Shown here one piece after another: positions 46,661 to 56,126 of a stretch of 64,000 bases of DNA (position 1 is the stretch's first letter; every line of letters begins with the position of its first letter). This DNA comes from Pseudomonas oryzihabitans (GTDB lineage: Bacteria; Pseudomonadota; Gammaproteobacteria; Pseudomonadales; Pseudomonadaceae). Both the position numbers and the translations under genes were made by a program. The notes beneath the pieces were generated by a model. The model made no database searches and had not been told where the DNA came from. It was given only the letters and a program-made list of their open reading frames with translations. The stretch is taken from contig NZ_CP102428.1 in assembly GCF_024652905.1 (NCBI RefSeq), positions 4,200,001 through 4,264,000 of the forward strand, in the 5' to 3' direction.

Positions 46661-46945
46661 GGCAGGACTCCTGAAACGGAATGACCCTAGCCTAGGCAGG
46701 CAGTCTTATCATTGGAAGCAAAGTAATTTGAATAATTAATCCAAAGGGTAGATAAGCGCTGTTCTCGGCGATACGTCGTCTCACTGTCAGGACGTGGCGA
46801 CGTGCCCGATCTGGTTGACGCCCGCGCCCCTGGTGTCGCCGGTTTGCTGTCCTTGAACCAGGTATCCGCGACGGCCATCGCTCCGGCCGCGCGGCCCCCC
46901 GTGCTAACCTTGCCGCCGTTCAATCTGCAGCGGAGCCCGCCTGTC

Positions 46946-48301
46946 ATGCACATCCACATCCTCGGTATCTGCGGCACCTTCATGGGGTCGCTCGCGGTGC
47001 TGGCCAAGGAAGCCGGCCATCGCGTGACCGGCTCCGACGCCAACGTCTATCCGCCCATGAGTACCCAGCTGGAGGCCCAGGGCATCGAACTGACCCAGGG
47101 CTACGATCCGGCCCAACTCGATCCGGCCCCGGACCTGGTGGTGATCGGCAACGCCCTGTCGCGCGGCAATCCGGCGGTGGAATACGTGCTGGATAAGGGC
47201 CTGCCCTATGTCTCCGGTCCCCAGTGGTTGGCCGAGCACGTCTTGCAGGGCCGCTGGGTGCTGGCGGTCGCCGGGACCCATGGCAAGACCACCACCACCA
47301 GCATGCTGGCCTGGGTGCTGGAGCATGCCGGCATGAGCCCGGGCTTTCTCATCGGCGGGGTGCCACAGAATTTCGGCATCTCGGCGCGCCTGGGCGGCAC
47401 GCCCTTCTTCGTGGTGGAAGCCGATGAATATGACAGCGCCTTCTTCGACAAGAGATCCAAGTTCGTCCACTACCGGCCGCGGACCACCATCCTCAACAAC
47501 CTGGAATACGATCACGCGGACATCTTCCCGGATCTGGCAGCCATTGAGCGGCAGTTCCATCATCTGGTGCGGACCATTCCCAGCAGTGGCCTGGTCATCC
47601 ATCCCACCGCCGAAACGGCCCTGGCACGGGTGCTGGAAATGGGTTGCTGGACCCCGGTGCAGACCACCGGCGCAGGTGGTCAATGGCAGGCCCGTCTGCT
47701 GGCCGAGGACGGTTCGCGCTTCGAGGTGCTCTTCGACGGCGAGGTCCAGGGCACCGTGAACTGGGAGCTGACCGGCCAGCACAACGTGGCCAATGCCCTG
47801 GCCACCCTGGCGGCGGCTCGTCATGTCGGGGTGGTGCCAAGCATGGGCGTCGCCGCCCTGAGCGAGTTCCGCAGTGTGAAGCGGCGTATGGAGAAGGTCG
47901 CCGAGGTGCGCGGCGTGACCGTCTACGACGACTTCGCCCACCATCCCACCGCCATCGCCACCACCCTGCAGGGGCTGCGCGCCCGGGTCGGCAGCGAGCG
48001 GATCATCGCTGTCATCGAGCCGCGCTCCAATTCCATGAAGCTGGGCGCCCACCGCGACGGTCTGCCAGACAGTGTCACCGGTGCCGACAGCGTGGTCTGG
48101 TACGCCCCGCCGAATCTGGGTTGGGACCTGGCCGGAACCGCCGCCGCCTGTCAGGTGCCTGCGGTGGTCTGCGACTCCCTGGAGGCCATCATCGCCCGGG
48201 TCCAGGCCGAGCTGGACGGACCCACCCATGTGGTGATCATGAGCAACGGTGGTTTCGGCGGCCTTCACGGTAAGCTGGCCGCGGCCCTGGAGCAGGCATG
48301 A
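46946..48301 (+). CDS. mpl: UDP-N-acetylmuramate:L-alanyl-gamma-D-glutamyl-meso-diaminopimelate ligase
   Basis: A 451-residue Mur-ligase-type enzyme that re-attaches recycled murein tripeptide to UDP-MurNAc in the cytoplasm. It begins [20 protein letters not shown] (46946), the conserved opening; the P-loop [13 protein letters not shown] is at 109-121, and the [14 protein letters not shown] segment follows. The open frame extends upstream to 46802 but that portion is not family-like. The stop overlaps the ubiX start as ATGA. Confidence 0.95.
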   Translation: MHIHILGICGTFMGSLAVLAKEAGHRVTGSDANVYPPMSTQLEAQGIELTQGYDPAQLDPAPDLVVIGNALSRGNPAVEYVLDKGLPYVSGPQWLAEHVLQGRWVLAVAGTHGKTTTTSMLAWVLEHAGMSPGFLIGGVPQNFGISARLGGTPFFVVEADEYDSAFFDKRSKFVHYRPRTTILNNLEYDHADIFPDLAAIERQFHHLVRTIPSSGLVIHPTAETALARVLEMGCWTPVQTTGAGGQWQARLLAEDGSRFEVLFDGEVQGTVNWELTGQHNVANALATLAAARHVGVVPSMGVAALSEFRSVKRRMEKVAEVRGVTVYDDFAHHPTAIATTLQGLRARVGSERIIAVIEPRSNSMKLGAHRDGLPDSVTGADSVVWYAPPNLGWDLAGTAAACQVPAVVCDSLEAIIARVQAELDGPTHVVIMSNGGFGGLHGKLAAALEQA

Positions 48302-48933
48302 TGGCCGGCCCGGAACGCATCACCCTGGCGCTGACCGGTGCCTCCGGCTCCCAGTATGGCCTGCGCCTACTGGACTGCCTGGTGCAGGAGGAGCGCGAGG
48401 TGCACTTCCTCATCTCCAAGGCTGCGCAACTGGTGATGGCCACCGAGACCGACGTGGTGCTGCCACCCAAGCCCCAGGCCATGCAGGCCTTTCTCACCGA
48501 ATACACCGGCGCGGCCCCCGGCCAGGTACGGGTGTTCGGCCAGAGCGACTGGATGGCGCCGCCGGCGTCCGGCTCCAGCGCCCCGGCGGCCATGGTGGTC
48601 TGCCCCTGTTCCACCGGCACCCTCTCGGCCATCGCCACCGGCGCCAGCAACAACCTCATCGAACGCGCCGCCGACGTGGCCCTCAAGGAACGCCGTCAGC
48701 TGGTGCTGGTGCCGCGTGAGTCACCGTTCTCCAGCATCCATCTGGAGAATATGCTCAAACTGTCCAACCTGGGGGTGACCATCCTGCCGGCCTCGCCGGG
48801 CTTCTATCACCAGCCGCAGACCCTCGACGACCTGGTGGACTTCGTGGTGGCACGCATCCTCAACACCCTGGGCATCCCCCAGGACATGCTGCCGCGCTGG
48901 GGCGAACATCACCTGTCCGGCAACGATGACTAG
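48298..48933 (+). CDS. ubiX: Flavin prenyltransferase UbiX
   Basis: A 211-residue flavoprotein that makes prenylated FMN for UbiD decarboxylase in ubiquinone synthesis. It shows [56 protein letters not shown] and [16 protein letters not shown], all family blocks. Two adjacent Met codons exist (48298 and 48301). Coupled to mpl upstream, and overlaps the next gene by 8 bases. Confidence 0.95.
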   Translation: MMAGPERITLALTGASGSQYGLRLLDCLVQEEREVHFLISKAAQLVMATETDVVLPPKPQAMQAFLTEYTGAAPGQVRVFGQSDWMAPPASGSSAPAAMVVCPCSTGTLSAIATGASNNLIERAADVALKERRQLVLVPRESPFSSIHLENMLKLSNLGVTILPASPGFYHQPQTLDDLVDFVVARILNTLGIPQDMLPRWGEHHLSGNDD

Positions 48934-49222
48934 AATCGTGCGTCTCGGCCTGCTGCTGATGGCCGTGCTGGTCCTCGGCGGCTGCGCCACGGCGCGCACC
49001 CTGGACGCCGCCAAGCCCGGCGCGCCGGTGGTCTATGCCGGTACCCGGCTGGATCTCTATGCACTGCAGGGCGGCTGCTGCGCCCAGGAGCGCTTTGGCG
49101 CCGAGGCGCCGGCCTGGCCGGCGCTGGACCTGCCCGCCAGCGCCCTGCTCGATACCCTGCTGCTGCCGCTGTCCCTGCCGGCCGCTATCGGTGGGCGGGG
49201 CAGCATGCGCGGTGGGCTTTGA
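48926..49222 (+). CDS. Small YceK/YidQ-family lipoprotein
   Basis: A 98-residue protein with a lipoprotein signal ([18 protein letters not shown]; lipid Cys20) and the YceK-like segment [20 protein letters not shown], ending in [14 protein letters not shown]. It overlaps ubiX by 8 bases, so it is the third gene of the mpl-ubiX unit. The family function is unknown; members are small outer-membrane lipoproteins. Confidence 0.75.
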   Translation: MTRIVRLGLLLMAVLVLGGCATARTLDAAKPGAPVVYAGTRLDLYALQGGCCAQERFGAEAPAWPALDLPASALLDTLLLPLSLPAAIGGRGSMRGGL

Positions 49223-49232
49223 CGGCCAGGCT

Positions 49233-49832
49233 TCAATCCGTACGGGCAAGCAGCGCGAGTAGGCTCAGTTCGAGTTCGTCGCGTGCTTGCTCGGCGGTGA
49301 TGTCGCCGGCCACCGCGGCGTTGGAAAGCGCCTCGGCCGCGCCCAGGAAACCCCAGAGGCTGGCGATCGATAAGCCCGTGGATCCCGCGAAGGGTGCCAG
49401 GACGGCCAGGCACTTTTCGATGAAGGCGAGCTGGTAACGACGTTTCACCGCGAGCAATTCCGGGGACCCGGTCAGAGCGGCCAAGACCTCGGCGATATCG
49501 CGTCCCTGGGTGAGTACGCAATCGACATAGCTGGCGGCCAGGACGCGCGCCTTGGCCTCTCGGTTGGGTTGGGAGGCGGCGACGGCAGCATCGAACAGCG
49601 CGGTTTGGCGGGCATCGTAATCCTCATACAGGGCTGCCAGAAGGCCGTTGCGACTCCCGAAGTGATCGTAGACCAAGGGCTTGGTAACCCCTGCCACCTC
49701 GCTGAGGTGGATCAGCGTGAGCGCATCGGTACCCTCGTCAGCGATCAGTCGCCACGCGGCATCCAGCAATTGGCGCGTGCGGGCCTCACGGGATAGGCGT
49801 CTTCGCGGGGAGATGCCAGGGGTGGATGTCAT
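49233..49832 (-). CDS. TetR-family transcriptional regulator
   Basis: A 199-residue regulator with an N-terminal helix-turn-helix (about residues 15-65; DALTLIHLSEVAGVTKPLVYDHFGSRNGL) and an effector domain. It overlaps the upstream quinone-reductase gene stop by 4 bases, so both are on one transcript from the promoter near 50444-50500, which has two palindromes suited to TetR binding. It is therefore likely an autorepressor; the ligand is not known. Confidence 0.85.
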   Translation of the reverse strand: MTSTPGISPRRRLSREARTRQLLDAAWRLIADEGTDALTLIHLSEVAGVTKPLVYDHFGSRNGLLAALYEDYDARQTALFDAAVAASQPNREAKARVLAASYVDCVLTQGRDIAEVLAALTGSPELLAVKRRYQLAFIEKCLAVLAPFAGSTGLSIASLWGFLGAAEALSNAAVAGDITAEQARDELELSLLALLARTD

Positions 49833-50443
49833 TCAGGTGGGGCCTCTTGGGTACGGTGCGCGGCGAATAGATGTTGCCCCAGGGAACGGGCCCGCTGGAG
49901 ATGGGCTTCGGGATAGCCGTCGTCGGAAGCCAGGAGCAGCGTTGATGTCTTCACCGGAGCCCCGCAGTAGCCGAAGATGCCGTGATCGATCTGGGTTTTC
50001 ATGGCCACCTCGTAGCCGTGTCGGTCGAGGGTGCCGCGATCCGCGCCACCCAAGGCGACCAGATGAATGGGTAGCCAGCCTAGCTTTTTCACCAGGGTGC
50101 CATCCTTGTCTTCGTAGGCCCAGCCGTAGCTGAAGACCCGGTCGATCCAGCCTTTGAGCACCGCCGGGAAGGACCACCAATACAGGGGATAGACCAGCAC
50201 CAGAGCATCTGCCCGTGCCACTCTGGTCTGTTCGGCGGCGATATCAGCGGCCGGATCATGGTCTCCACGAAATAGCGCGAGATCTTCTCTGTTGAAGCGT
50301 GGATCGAAGCCCTCGCTGATGAGATCGGCGATTTCCCATGAGTCCGTGGAACTGGCAGCGTCAATACCCTGGGCGAGCTGAGCGGCGACCGCTTGGGTCA
50401 GGGAATCCTGCAGGGGGTGAGCAACGACGATGAGTGCATGCAT
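49829..50443 (-). CDS. NAD(P)H:quinone oxidoreductase, flavodoxin-like fold
   Basis: A 204-residue flavoprotein of the NQO/KefF/MdaB group: MHALIVVAHPLQDSLT binds FMN phosphate and VYPLYWWSFPAVLKGWIDRV is the family signature (about residues 84-103). Such enzymes carry out two-electron reduction of quinones or electrophiles, which avoids radical formation. It is in an operon with a TetR repressor, consistent with induction by a quinone-like compound. Confidence 0.85.
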   Translation of the reverse strand: MHALIVVAHPLQDSLTQAVAAQLAQGIDAASSTDSWEIADLISEGFDPRFNREDLALFRGDHDPAADIAAEQTRVARADALVLVYPLYWWSFPAVLKGWIDRVFSYGWAYEDKDGTLVKKLGWLPIHLVALGGADRGTLDRHGYEVAMKTQIDHGIFGYCGAPVKTSTLLLASDDGYPEAHLQRARSLGQHLFAAHRTQEAPPE

Positions 50444-50465
50444 AAGAATGACCTCATAGGTTAAT

Positions 50466-50492
50466 TTACCAAAGGTAACTTACTATTAGTAA
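50466..50492. promoter_or_regulatory. Tandem palindromic operators before the quinone reductase gene
   Basis: TTACCAAAGGTAA (50466-50478) and TTACTATTAGTAA (50480-50492) are two perfect 13-bp palindromes of the same TTACY-N3-RGTAA type, centres 14 bases apart, 23-49 bases before the start codon. They are the obvious binding sites for the co-transcribed TetR regulator. Confidence 0.72.
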
Positions 50493-50529
50493 ATTGTGCC
50501 GTCTACTGGTTCTGCCCGCTATGGGAGAT

Positions 50530-51933
50530 TCAGCTTTTGCCCAGCAACTCCCCGAGCCTGGCCATGGCCGCCTCGCTGCGCGCGTCCCAGGGATGACCGC
50601 AATTGAGCCTGATGCAGTTTCGAAAACCCCGCTGCGCGGAAAAGATCGGTCCCGGCGCCAGGCTGATGCCCTCGGCCAGGGCCTGGCGATAGAGCGCCAG
50701 ACTGTCCACCCGCTCGGGGAGTTCGAACCAGAGAAAGTAACCGCCCTGGGGCCGGCTGACGTGGGTGTCGGCGGGAAAGTAGCGCCGCGCCGCGGCCAGC
50801 ATGGCCTGGCGCTGCCGATCGAGACTCAGCCGCAAGCGGCGTAGATGGCGGTCGTAGCCGCCGTGCTGCAGGTAGTCCGCCAGGGCGGCCTGGGCCGGCA
50901 TCGAGGGGGTGATGGTGGTCATCAGCCGCAGCCGGGCGACGGCACCGGCCTGACGGCCGGCGGCGATCCAGCCGATGCGATAGCCGGGCGCCAGGCACTT
51001 GGAAAAGGAGCCGCAGTGCAGCACCAGGCCGTCACGGTCGAAGCGCTTGACCGGGCGGTGCGGTTCGCTGCCGCTGTAGAGCTCGGCATAGACGTCGTCT
51101 TCCAGCAGCGGCACCTGATGGCGTTGCAGCAGGCCATAGAGTCGCTGCTGGGCGCGGTCGTCGAGACTGACCCCGGTGGGATTCTGCAGGCCGCTCATGA
51201 GCCAGCAGGCCTTGATCGGCAGGCGGCTCAGGGCCTCTTCCAGGGCATCCAGATTGAGGCCGCGCTCGGGGTCGACGGGAATCTCCACCGCCTTGAGCTG
51301 TAGCCGCTCCAATACCTGCAGGCTGGCGTAGAAGGCCGGGCTTTCCACCGCCACCAGATCGCCGGGACGGGTCAGGCTCTGCAGGCCCAGGTTGAGGGCT
51401 TCCAGGGCACCGTGGGTGATTACCAGCTCTTCACCGACCTCGGGCATGCCGGCCAGGCCGTAGCGCCGGGCGATCTGCCGCCGCAATTCGGGATGACCGG
51501 GGGTGACGTAGGCGGTGAGGTCCTGGGCGGGCAAGTCGCGCAGGCCGTGGGCCATGCTGCGGGCCAGCCGCGCCAGGGGAAACAGATCGGGACTGGGAAA
51601 GGCCGAGCCGAAGGGCACGATGTCCGGGTCCTGCAGTGACTGCAGCACCGAATAGACCAGATCGCTCACCGCCACCTCGGTGCCTTCCAGAGGGGTCAGC
51701 AAGGGCGCCGCGTCCCGCGCCCGAGCCGGTTCGCGGACGAAGTAGCCGGATCGCTCGCGCGCCTCGATCAGGCCGCGACTCTCCAGCAGGTAATAGGCCT
51801 GGAACACCGTGGAGGGGCTGATGCCGTGGGTCTGACTGGCGTTGCGCACCGACGGCAGGCGCTCGCCGGGGGCGAGGACGCCGCTGTTCATCAGGGTGGC
51901 GAGCTGGTCGGCGAATCGTTCGTAGCGCTTCAT
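50530..51933 (-). CDS. MocR/PdxR-type regulator (GntR helix-turn-helix with aminotransferase domain)
   Basis: A 467-residue protein: winged helix at residues 1-70 (LPSVRNASQTHGISPSTVFQ) and a fold-type I aminotransferase-like domain from about 100. PLP-binding Lys312 lies in CGSFSKCLAPGYRIGW; NPTGVSL and LEDDVYAELY are also kept. MocR regulators usually control a neighbouring gene and bind PLP or an amino-acid adduct. The divergent neighbour here is a 42-residue membrane protein. Confidence 0.88.
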   Translation of the reverse strand: MKRYERFADQLATLMNSGVLAPGERLPSVRNASQTHGISPSTVFQAYYLLESRGLIEARERSGYFVREPARARDAAPLLTPLEGTEVAVSDLVYSVLQSLQDPDIVPFGSAFPSPDLFPLARLARSMAHGLRDLPAQDLTAYVTPGHPELRRQIARRYGLAGMPEVGEELVITHGALEALNLGLQSLTRPGDLVAVESPAFYASLQVLERLQLKAVEIPVDPERGLNLDALEEALSRLPIKACWLMSGLQNPTGVSLDDRAQQRLYGLLQRHQVPLLEDDVYAELYSGSEPHRPVKRFDRDGLVLHCGSFSKCLAPGYRIGWIAAGRQAGAVARLRLMTTITPSMPAQAALADYLQHGGYDRHLRRLRLSLDRQRQAMLAAARRYFPADTHVSRPQGGYFLWFELPERVDSLALYRQALAEGISLAPGPIFSAQRGFRNCIRLNCGHPWDARSEAAMARLGELLGKS

Positions 51934-52078
51934 GCGAGGCCAGGGCAGGGGAGACCGTCACTATAGCGAGGCACCGGCCATCTGATCCGGTTTTTCATAT
52001 GTCTACCTGCTGCTGTAACGCTGGCGTCCGGGGGCCTAAGCTTTATCCATCCCTTTCTGGCATCTCTCGGAGGCAGCC

Positions 52079-52207
52079 ATGGACGATGGTATCTTCATGA
52101 TTCTTTTCAGCCTGCTAGCACTCATCCTGCTTGGCGGCGGCTACTACGCCTGCGTCGTCTTGAACAAGGATCGGCGCGACGTCGAAAAGCACGATCAGCT
52201 GCGCTGA
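52079..52207 (+). CDS. Predicted 42-residue single-span membrane protein
   Basis: ATG at 52079 with GGAGG at 52070-52074 opens a 42-residue frame. Residues 5-29 (IFMILFSLLALILLGGGYYA and on) form one hydrophobic helix, and the tail is charged (NKDRRDVEKHDQLR), which suggests N-out/C-in insertion. It ends 13 bases inside the convergent YbaK gene. The ribosome site and composition support a real gene. Function unknown; it is divergent from the MocR regulator and could be its target. Confidence 0.6.
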   Translation: MDDGIFMILFSLLALILLGGGYYACVVLNKDRRDVEKHDQLR

Positions 52208-52671
52208 TCGCCCACCTCGCAGACATCCACCCAGCGCGCTTCGCTGAGGGCGGCCAACCGCTCGGGCGTGAGGCGCACGGCGCTGTGGATGGCGCCCGCG
52301 GCGGGTAGCACCTCGTCGAAGGCCTTGAGCGATTCGTCGCAGTAGACCGGCAGCGGGGTGGTCAGCCCGAACGGGCAGACGCCGCCCACCGGATGCCCGG
52401 TAAGGTCTTCCACGGTGGCGGCATCGAGCAGCTTGGCCTTGCCACCAAAGGCGGCCTTGAGCTTGCGGTTGTCCAGTCGCGCATCGCCGCGGGCCACCAG
52501 CAGCAGCTGCTGATCCCCGACTTTCAAGCCCAGGGTCTTGGCGATGCGCCCGGGCTCCACGCCATGGGCGGCTGCCGCCAGGGTGACGGTTGCGGTACTG
52601 GTGGTGGCCTCGAGGATCTCGAGGTCGGGCGCGATGCGGGCAAGGTGCTGGCGGACGGAGTCGAGGCTCAT
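52195..52671 (-). CDS. YbaK/ProX-type aminoacyl-tRNA deacylase
   Basis: A 158-residue YbaK domain protein. It removes mischarged amino acids (cysteine or alanine from tRNA-Pro in known members). The conserved lysine is in GRIAKTLGLK (about residue 45), and GHPVGGVCPFGL is the family glycine loop. I start at MSLDSVRQHL (52671), at the family N-terminus. It follows sdaA in location but is transcribed the same way with a separate start; its 3' end overlaps the small membrane protein gene. Confidence 0.85.
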   Translation of the reverse strand: MSLDSVRQHLARIAPDLEILEATTSTATVTLAAAAHGVEPGRIAKTLGLKVGDQQLLLVARGDARLDNRKLKAAFGGKAKLLDAATVEDLTGHPVGGVCPFGLTTPLPVYCDESLKAFDEVLPAAGAIHSAVRLTPERLAALSEARWVDVCEVGDQRS

Positions 52672-52734
52672 GGGCGTTCCTGTGAGGGAAAAGTCCGACT
52701 CTCGACAATCCACCGCGCCTGCGTCAAGGCTGAC

Positions 52735-54111
52735 TCAGCACTCCACGAAGGTCACGGCCAGGCCGCCGCGGGAGGTTTCCTTGTACTTGCTGTGCATGTC
52801 CGCGCCGGTTTCCTTCATGGTGCGGATCACCTGGTCGAGCGAAATGAAGTGCTCGCCGTCACCGCGCAGGGCCATCTGGGCGGCGTTGATCGCCTTGACC
52901 GCGGCGATGGCATTGCGCTCGATGCAGGGCACCTGCACCAGGCCTCCTACCGGGTCGCAGGTCAGCCCGAGGTTGTGCTCCAGACCGATCTCGGCGGCGT
53001 TCTCCAGTTGCGCGGGGCTGGCGCCCAGCACCTCGGCCAGGCCCGCGGCGGCCATGGCGCAGGCCGAACCCACCTCGCCCTGGCAACCGACCTCGGCGCC
53101 GGAGATGGAGGCGTTCTTCTTGCACAGGATGCCGACCGCGGCGGCGGCGAGCATGAAGCGCACCACGTCGTCGTCGCAGGCGTCGGGGTTGAATTTCATG
53201 TAGTACATCAGCACCGCCGGGATGATCCCGGCCGCACCGTTGGTGGGCGCGGTGACCATGCGTCCGCCGGCGGCGTTCTCCTCGTTCACCGCCAGGGCGA
53301 AGAGGTTGACCCACTCCATGGCGGAGAGGGTCGAGCCGATGACGTTGGGCTTGCCGATGGCCTGCAGGCTCTGGTGCAGACGGGCGGCGCGGCGACGCAC
53401 CTTGAGGCCGCCGGGCAGGATGCCTTCGTTGGCGAGGCCGTTCTGGACGCATTCGCGCATCACGTCCCAGATGCGCAGCAGGCCGCTGCGGATCTCTTCC
53501 TCGGAGCGCCAGCGCTTCTCGTTGGCCAGCATCAGCTCGGCCACGCCCAGGCCGTGGCTGCGGCACAGGTGCAGCAGTTCGGCGCCGCTGGAGAAGTCAT
53601 AGGGCAGTTCGGTGGTGTCGTTGTCCAGCACCCCGCTGGCGGCCTGGGCGGCATCGACCACGAAGCCGCCGCCGATGGAGTAGTAGGTCGCCTCGGCCAC
53701 CTCGCCGGTGGCGCCAAAGGCGGTCAGAGTCATGGCATTGGGGTGATAGGGTAGGCTCTCTTCCAGCAGCAGCATGTCTTCCTGCCAATCGAAGTGGATC
53801 GCCTGGCGACCGGCCAGCAGCAGCTGACGTTCATTGCGCAGCGCTTCGATGCGTGGCTCCACGGCGGCAGGATCGACGCGATCCGGCCACTCGCCCATCA
53901 GGCCGATCAGGGTGGCGCGGTCGGTACCATGGCCGACACCGGTGGCCGACAGCGAGCCATAGAGGCGCACCTCGACCCGCTTGACCTGTTCGAGCAGGCC
54001 TTCGTCGACCAGCCGCTGGGCGAATAGGGCACCGGCCCGCATCGGGCCCACGGTATGGGAACTGGACGGACCCACGCCGATTTTGAACAGGTCGAAGACG
54101 CTGATGGCCAT
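52735..54111 (-). CDS. sdaA: L-serine ammonia-lyase, iron-sulfur type
   Basis: A 458-residue single-chain enzyme deaminating serine to pyruvate. The N-terminal beta domain starts [20 protein letters not shown]; the alpha domain has the cluster cysteines within [20 protein letters not shown] and [18 protein letters not shown], and a C-terminal Cys (VTFVEC) that can cap the 4Fe-4S cluster. Start at 54111 is the family opening. Divergent from a GcvA-like LysR gene, which likely regulates it. Confidence 0.95.
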   Translation of the reverse strand: MAISVFDLFKIGVGPSSSHTVGPMRAGALFAQRLVDEGLLEQVKRVEVRLYGSLSATGVGHGTDRATLIGLMGEWPDRVDPAAVEPRIEALRNERQLLLAGRQAIHFDWQEDMLLLEESLPYHPNAMTLTAFGATGEVAEATYYSIGGGFVVDAAQAASGVLDNDTTELPYDFSSGAELLHLCRSHGLGVAELMLANEKRWRSEEEIRSGLLRIWDVMRECVQNGLANEGILPGGLKVRRRAARLHQSLQAIGKPNVIGSTLSAMEWVNLFALAVNEENAAGGRMVTAPTNGAAGIIPAVLMYYMKFNPDACDDDVVRFMLAAAAVGILCKKNASISGAEVGCQGEVGSACAMAAAGLAEVLGASPAQLENAAEIGLEHNLGLTCDPVGGLVQVPCIERNAIAAVKAINAAQMALRGDGEHFISLDQVIRTMKETGADMHSKYKETSRGGLAVTFVEC

Positions 54112-54237
54112 GTCGGTAATCCCTGATTGAGCTTGAATGGTGGCCAGACAAGGTGCCGGCGGATGGCTCATAGTGGTGATAAGCCCTCAGCTCGCACAAA
54201 CGAAAGCTTCTAAGCGATCCTTTAGCGGAACTCATCG

Positions 54238-55173
54238 ATGAGCCGGATCCTCAATGCCCAAACCCAGGCCTGGTTACAGGTCTTCGCCTGCGCCGCTCGG
54301 CATCTGTCCTTCACGCGCTGCGCCGAAGAGCTGCACGTGACGCCCGGCGCCATCAGCCAGCAGATGCGCCAGCTGGAAGAGCGGCTGGGTTTCAAGCTGT
54401 TCCATCGCGTCGCGCGTGGCCTGGAGCTGACCGCCGAGGGTCAGCGCCTGGCGACCACCCTGAATCAGGCCTACGGCCTGATCGATGCCGAATTGCGCCG
54501 TCTCAACGCCGGTCAGTTCGGCGGCGTGGTGCGGCTCCGGTCGATTCCCTCGTTCCTGGGCAAATGGCTGACCCCGCGGCTGCCGCGCCTACAGGCCCGC
54601 TTTCCCGATCTGCAATTGCGCCTGGTGGCCGAGGACAGCAGCTGGTCGCTGCGCGAGGGCGAATTCGACCTGGCCATCGACCTGAACGACGGCAGCTATC
54701 CGGGCCTGGCCTCGACGCCGCTGATGGAGGAGGAGATCTTTCCAGTCTGCGCCCCCAGTCTGCTGGCGGGACGCCCGCCACTGGAGCGACCGGAGGACCT
54801 GGAGTTCTATCCGCTGCTGCATGACATCACCGCCTGGCGCGGCAGCTACGAATACGCCGAATGGGAGTTCTATCTGGCCAGCATCGGCGCCCCGGCGCTG
54901 GATGTCCGGCGGGGCCATACCTTCAACCGCAACCACCTGACCATCGAAGCGGCCATCGCCGGCATGGGCGTGGCCATCGCCCGCCGCGCCCTGATCACCG
55001 ACGAACTGGCTCGCGGTGTGCTGGTGGTGCCGCCCTTCGGTCGTTCCGTGCCGGCGCACAAGAGGTACATGCTGCTCTATGCCCAGGGCGCCCTGGCTGA
55101 CCCGCGCCTGCGCGCCCTGCACGACTGGCTGGTGCAGGAGGTGGATCAGATGGTGCTGGCGCAGCCGGCGTAG
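54238..55173 (+). CDS. LysR-type regulator (GcvA-like), divergent from sdaA
   Basis: A 311-residue regulator with the N-terminal helix-turn-helix in HLSFTRCAEELHVTPGAISQ (about residues 22-41) and a GcvA-like effector domain (LRSIPSFLGKWLTPRLPRLQ). The 126-base divergent gap with sdaA is the normal LysR operator arrangement, so serine or glycine metabolism is a likely target. The stop codon forms the first bases of a REP-type repeat. Confidence 0.87.
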   Translation: MSRILNAQTQAWLQVFACAARHLSFTRCAEELHVTPGAISQQMRQLEERLGFKLFHRVARGLELTAEGQRLATTLNQAYGLIDAELRRLNAGQFGGVVRLRSIPSFLGKWLTPRLPRLQARFPDLQLRLVAEDSSWSLREGEFDLAIDLNDGSYPGLASTPLMEEEIFPVCAPSLLAGRPPLERPEDLEFYPLLHDITAWRGSYEYAEWEFYLASIGAPALDVRRGHTFNRNHLTIEAAIAGMGVAIARRALITDELARGVLVVPPFGRSVPAHKRYMLLYAQGALADPRLRALHDWLVQEVDQMVLAQPA

Positions 55174-55275
55174 GAGCGGTCCACGACCACGATAGGATGC
55201 ACCCAGGCCTGGTAGCGAGGGCTAACGACACAAGCCTGAATGAGTGAGGGGATCGCGGCCATGGGCCGCTCCTAC
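55170..55275. repeat. Inverted pair of GTAGGAGCGG repeats
   Basis: GTAGGAGCGGTCCACGACCA at 55170 and GATCGCGGCCATGGGCCGCTCCTAC ending at 55275 are opposite-facing copies of a REP-like motif that recurs at 60536-60661. The left copy overlaps the LysR stop codon. Confidence 0.7.
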
Positions 55276-55282
55276 AAGCTAT

Positions 55283-55377
55283 CGTAGGTTGGGTTGAGCG
55301 CCGCGAAGCCCAACAGTGTTTGCCTCGGCACCGGCATGTTGGGCTTCGACGATGGCGCCTTCTCAGCCCAACCTACG
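55283..55377. repeat. Inverted pair of the CGTAGGTTGGG/CCCAACCTACG repeat
   Basis: CGTAGGTTGGGTTGAGCGCC (55283) and its opposite-facing partner ending CAGCCCAACCTACG (55377) form a large imperfect stem. Each half is a diverged copy of the 32-base motif seen after ilvA. Confidence 0.7.
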
Positions 55378-55396
55378 GTCGATAGCGGCCAAGCCT

Positions 55397-56038
55397 TCAA
55401 CGCCCCAGTTTGCGCAACTCGTCCGATTCAACCACTCGCACGCCCTTGCCTTCTTCCAGGGCCAGGCGCCACAGCGCCCGGGCCAGGACGGCGGCTTCGA
55501 TGCCGTGCCACTTGCCCGGCAGCCACTGCGACAGCGGGGCGGCCAGGCGCTCGCCCAGGCGTTCTTCCTGGCGCTGGCCGATCAGCAGTGACGGCCGTGC
55601 CAGGGTCAGTTGCGTCCAGCCCTGGGCGCGCAGGGCCTCTTCCAGCTCGCCCTTGACCTTGTTGTAGAAGATCGAGGACTGCGAGTCGGCGCCAATGGCG
55701 CTGACCACGATGTAGTGGCGAGCGCCCAGTTCCAGGGCGCGCTGGCCCACCGCCAGGGGCAGGCCGTAGTCCACGGCGCGAAAGGCGGCTTCGGAACCGG
55801 CCTGCTTCATGGTGGTGCCCAGGCAGCAGAAGGCCACGTCCAGCGGGCCCTTCAGGGTCGGCAGCAGGCTGTTGAGGTCCCCCACCGGATTATCCAGCCG
55901 GGCGTGTTCCGCCAGCGGACGGCGCGTCGGCGCCAGCACCCGGGGTACCGTCGGCTCGTTGAGGAGGCGATCGAGTAGGTGTTCGCCGGTCAGGCCAGTG
56001 GCGCCGGCGATGAGGGCATGCTGAGGCGTCAGGTACAC
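55397..56038 (-). CDS. NAD(P)-binding SDR-like protein (YraR/HTATIP2-like)
   Basis: A 213-residue atypical short-chain dehydrogenase: [20 protein letters not shown] is the nucleotide-binding glycine motif, [20 protein letters not shown] and [20 protein letters not shown] are characteristic of the group. No classical Tyr-x3-Lys is clear, though [13 protein letters not shown] has the right form (Tyr-Asn-Lys-Val-Lys). The role is unknown. It lies 88 bases downstream of the MORN-peptidase gene on the same strand. Confidence 0.75.
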   Translation of the reverse strand: MYLTPQHALIAGATGLTGEHLLDRLLNEPTVPRVLAPTRRPLAEHARLDNPVGDLNSLLPTLKGPLDVAFCCLGTTMKQAGSEAAFRAVDYGLPLAVGQRALELGARHYIVVSAIGADSQSSIFYNKVKGELEEALRAQGWTQLTLARPSLLIGQRQEERLGERLAAPLSQWLPGKWHGIEAAVLARALWRLALEEGKGVRVVESDELRKLGR

Positions 56039-56126
56039 GGGGCTCTCCTTGTAGCGGCGACCGCTGATGTCAGGTTGGACCTCAGGCGTTCCGGTTGTTC
56101 GTCAAGGCCCTGGGCGAAAGCCGCAC

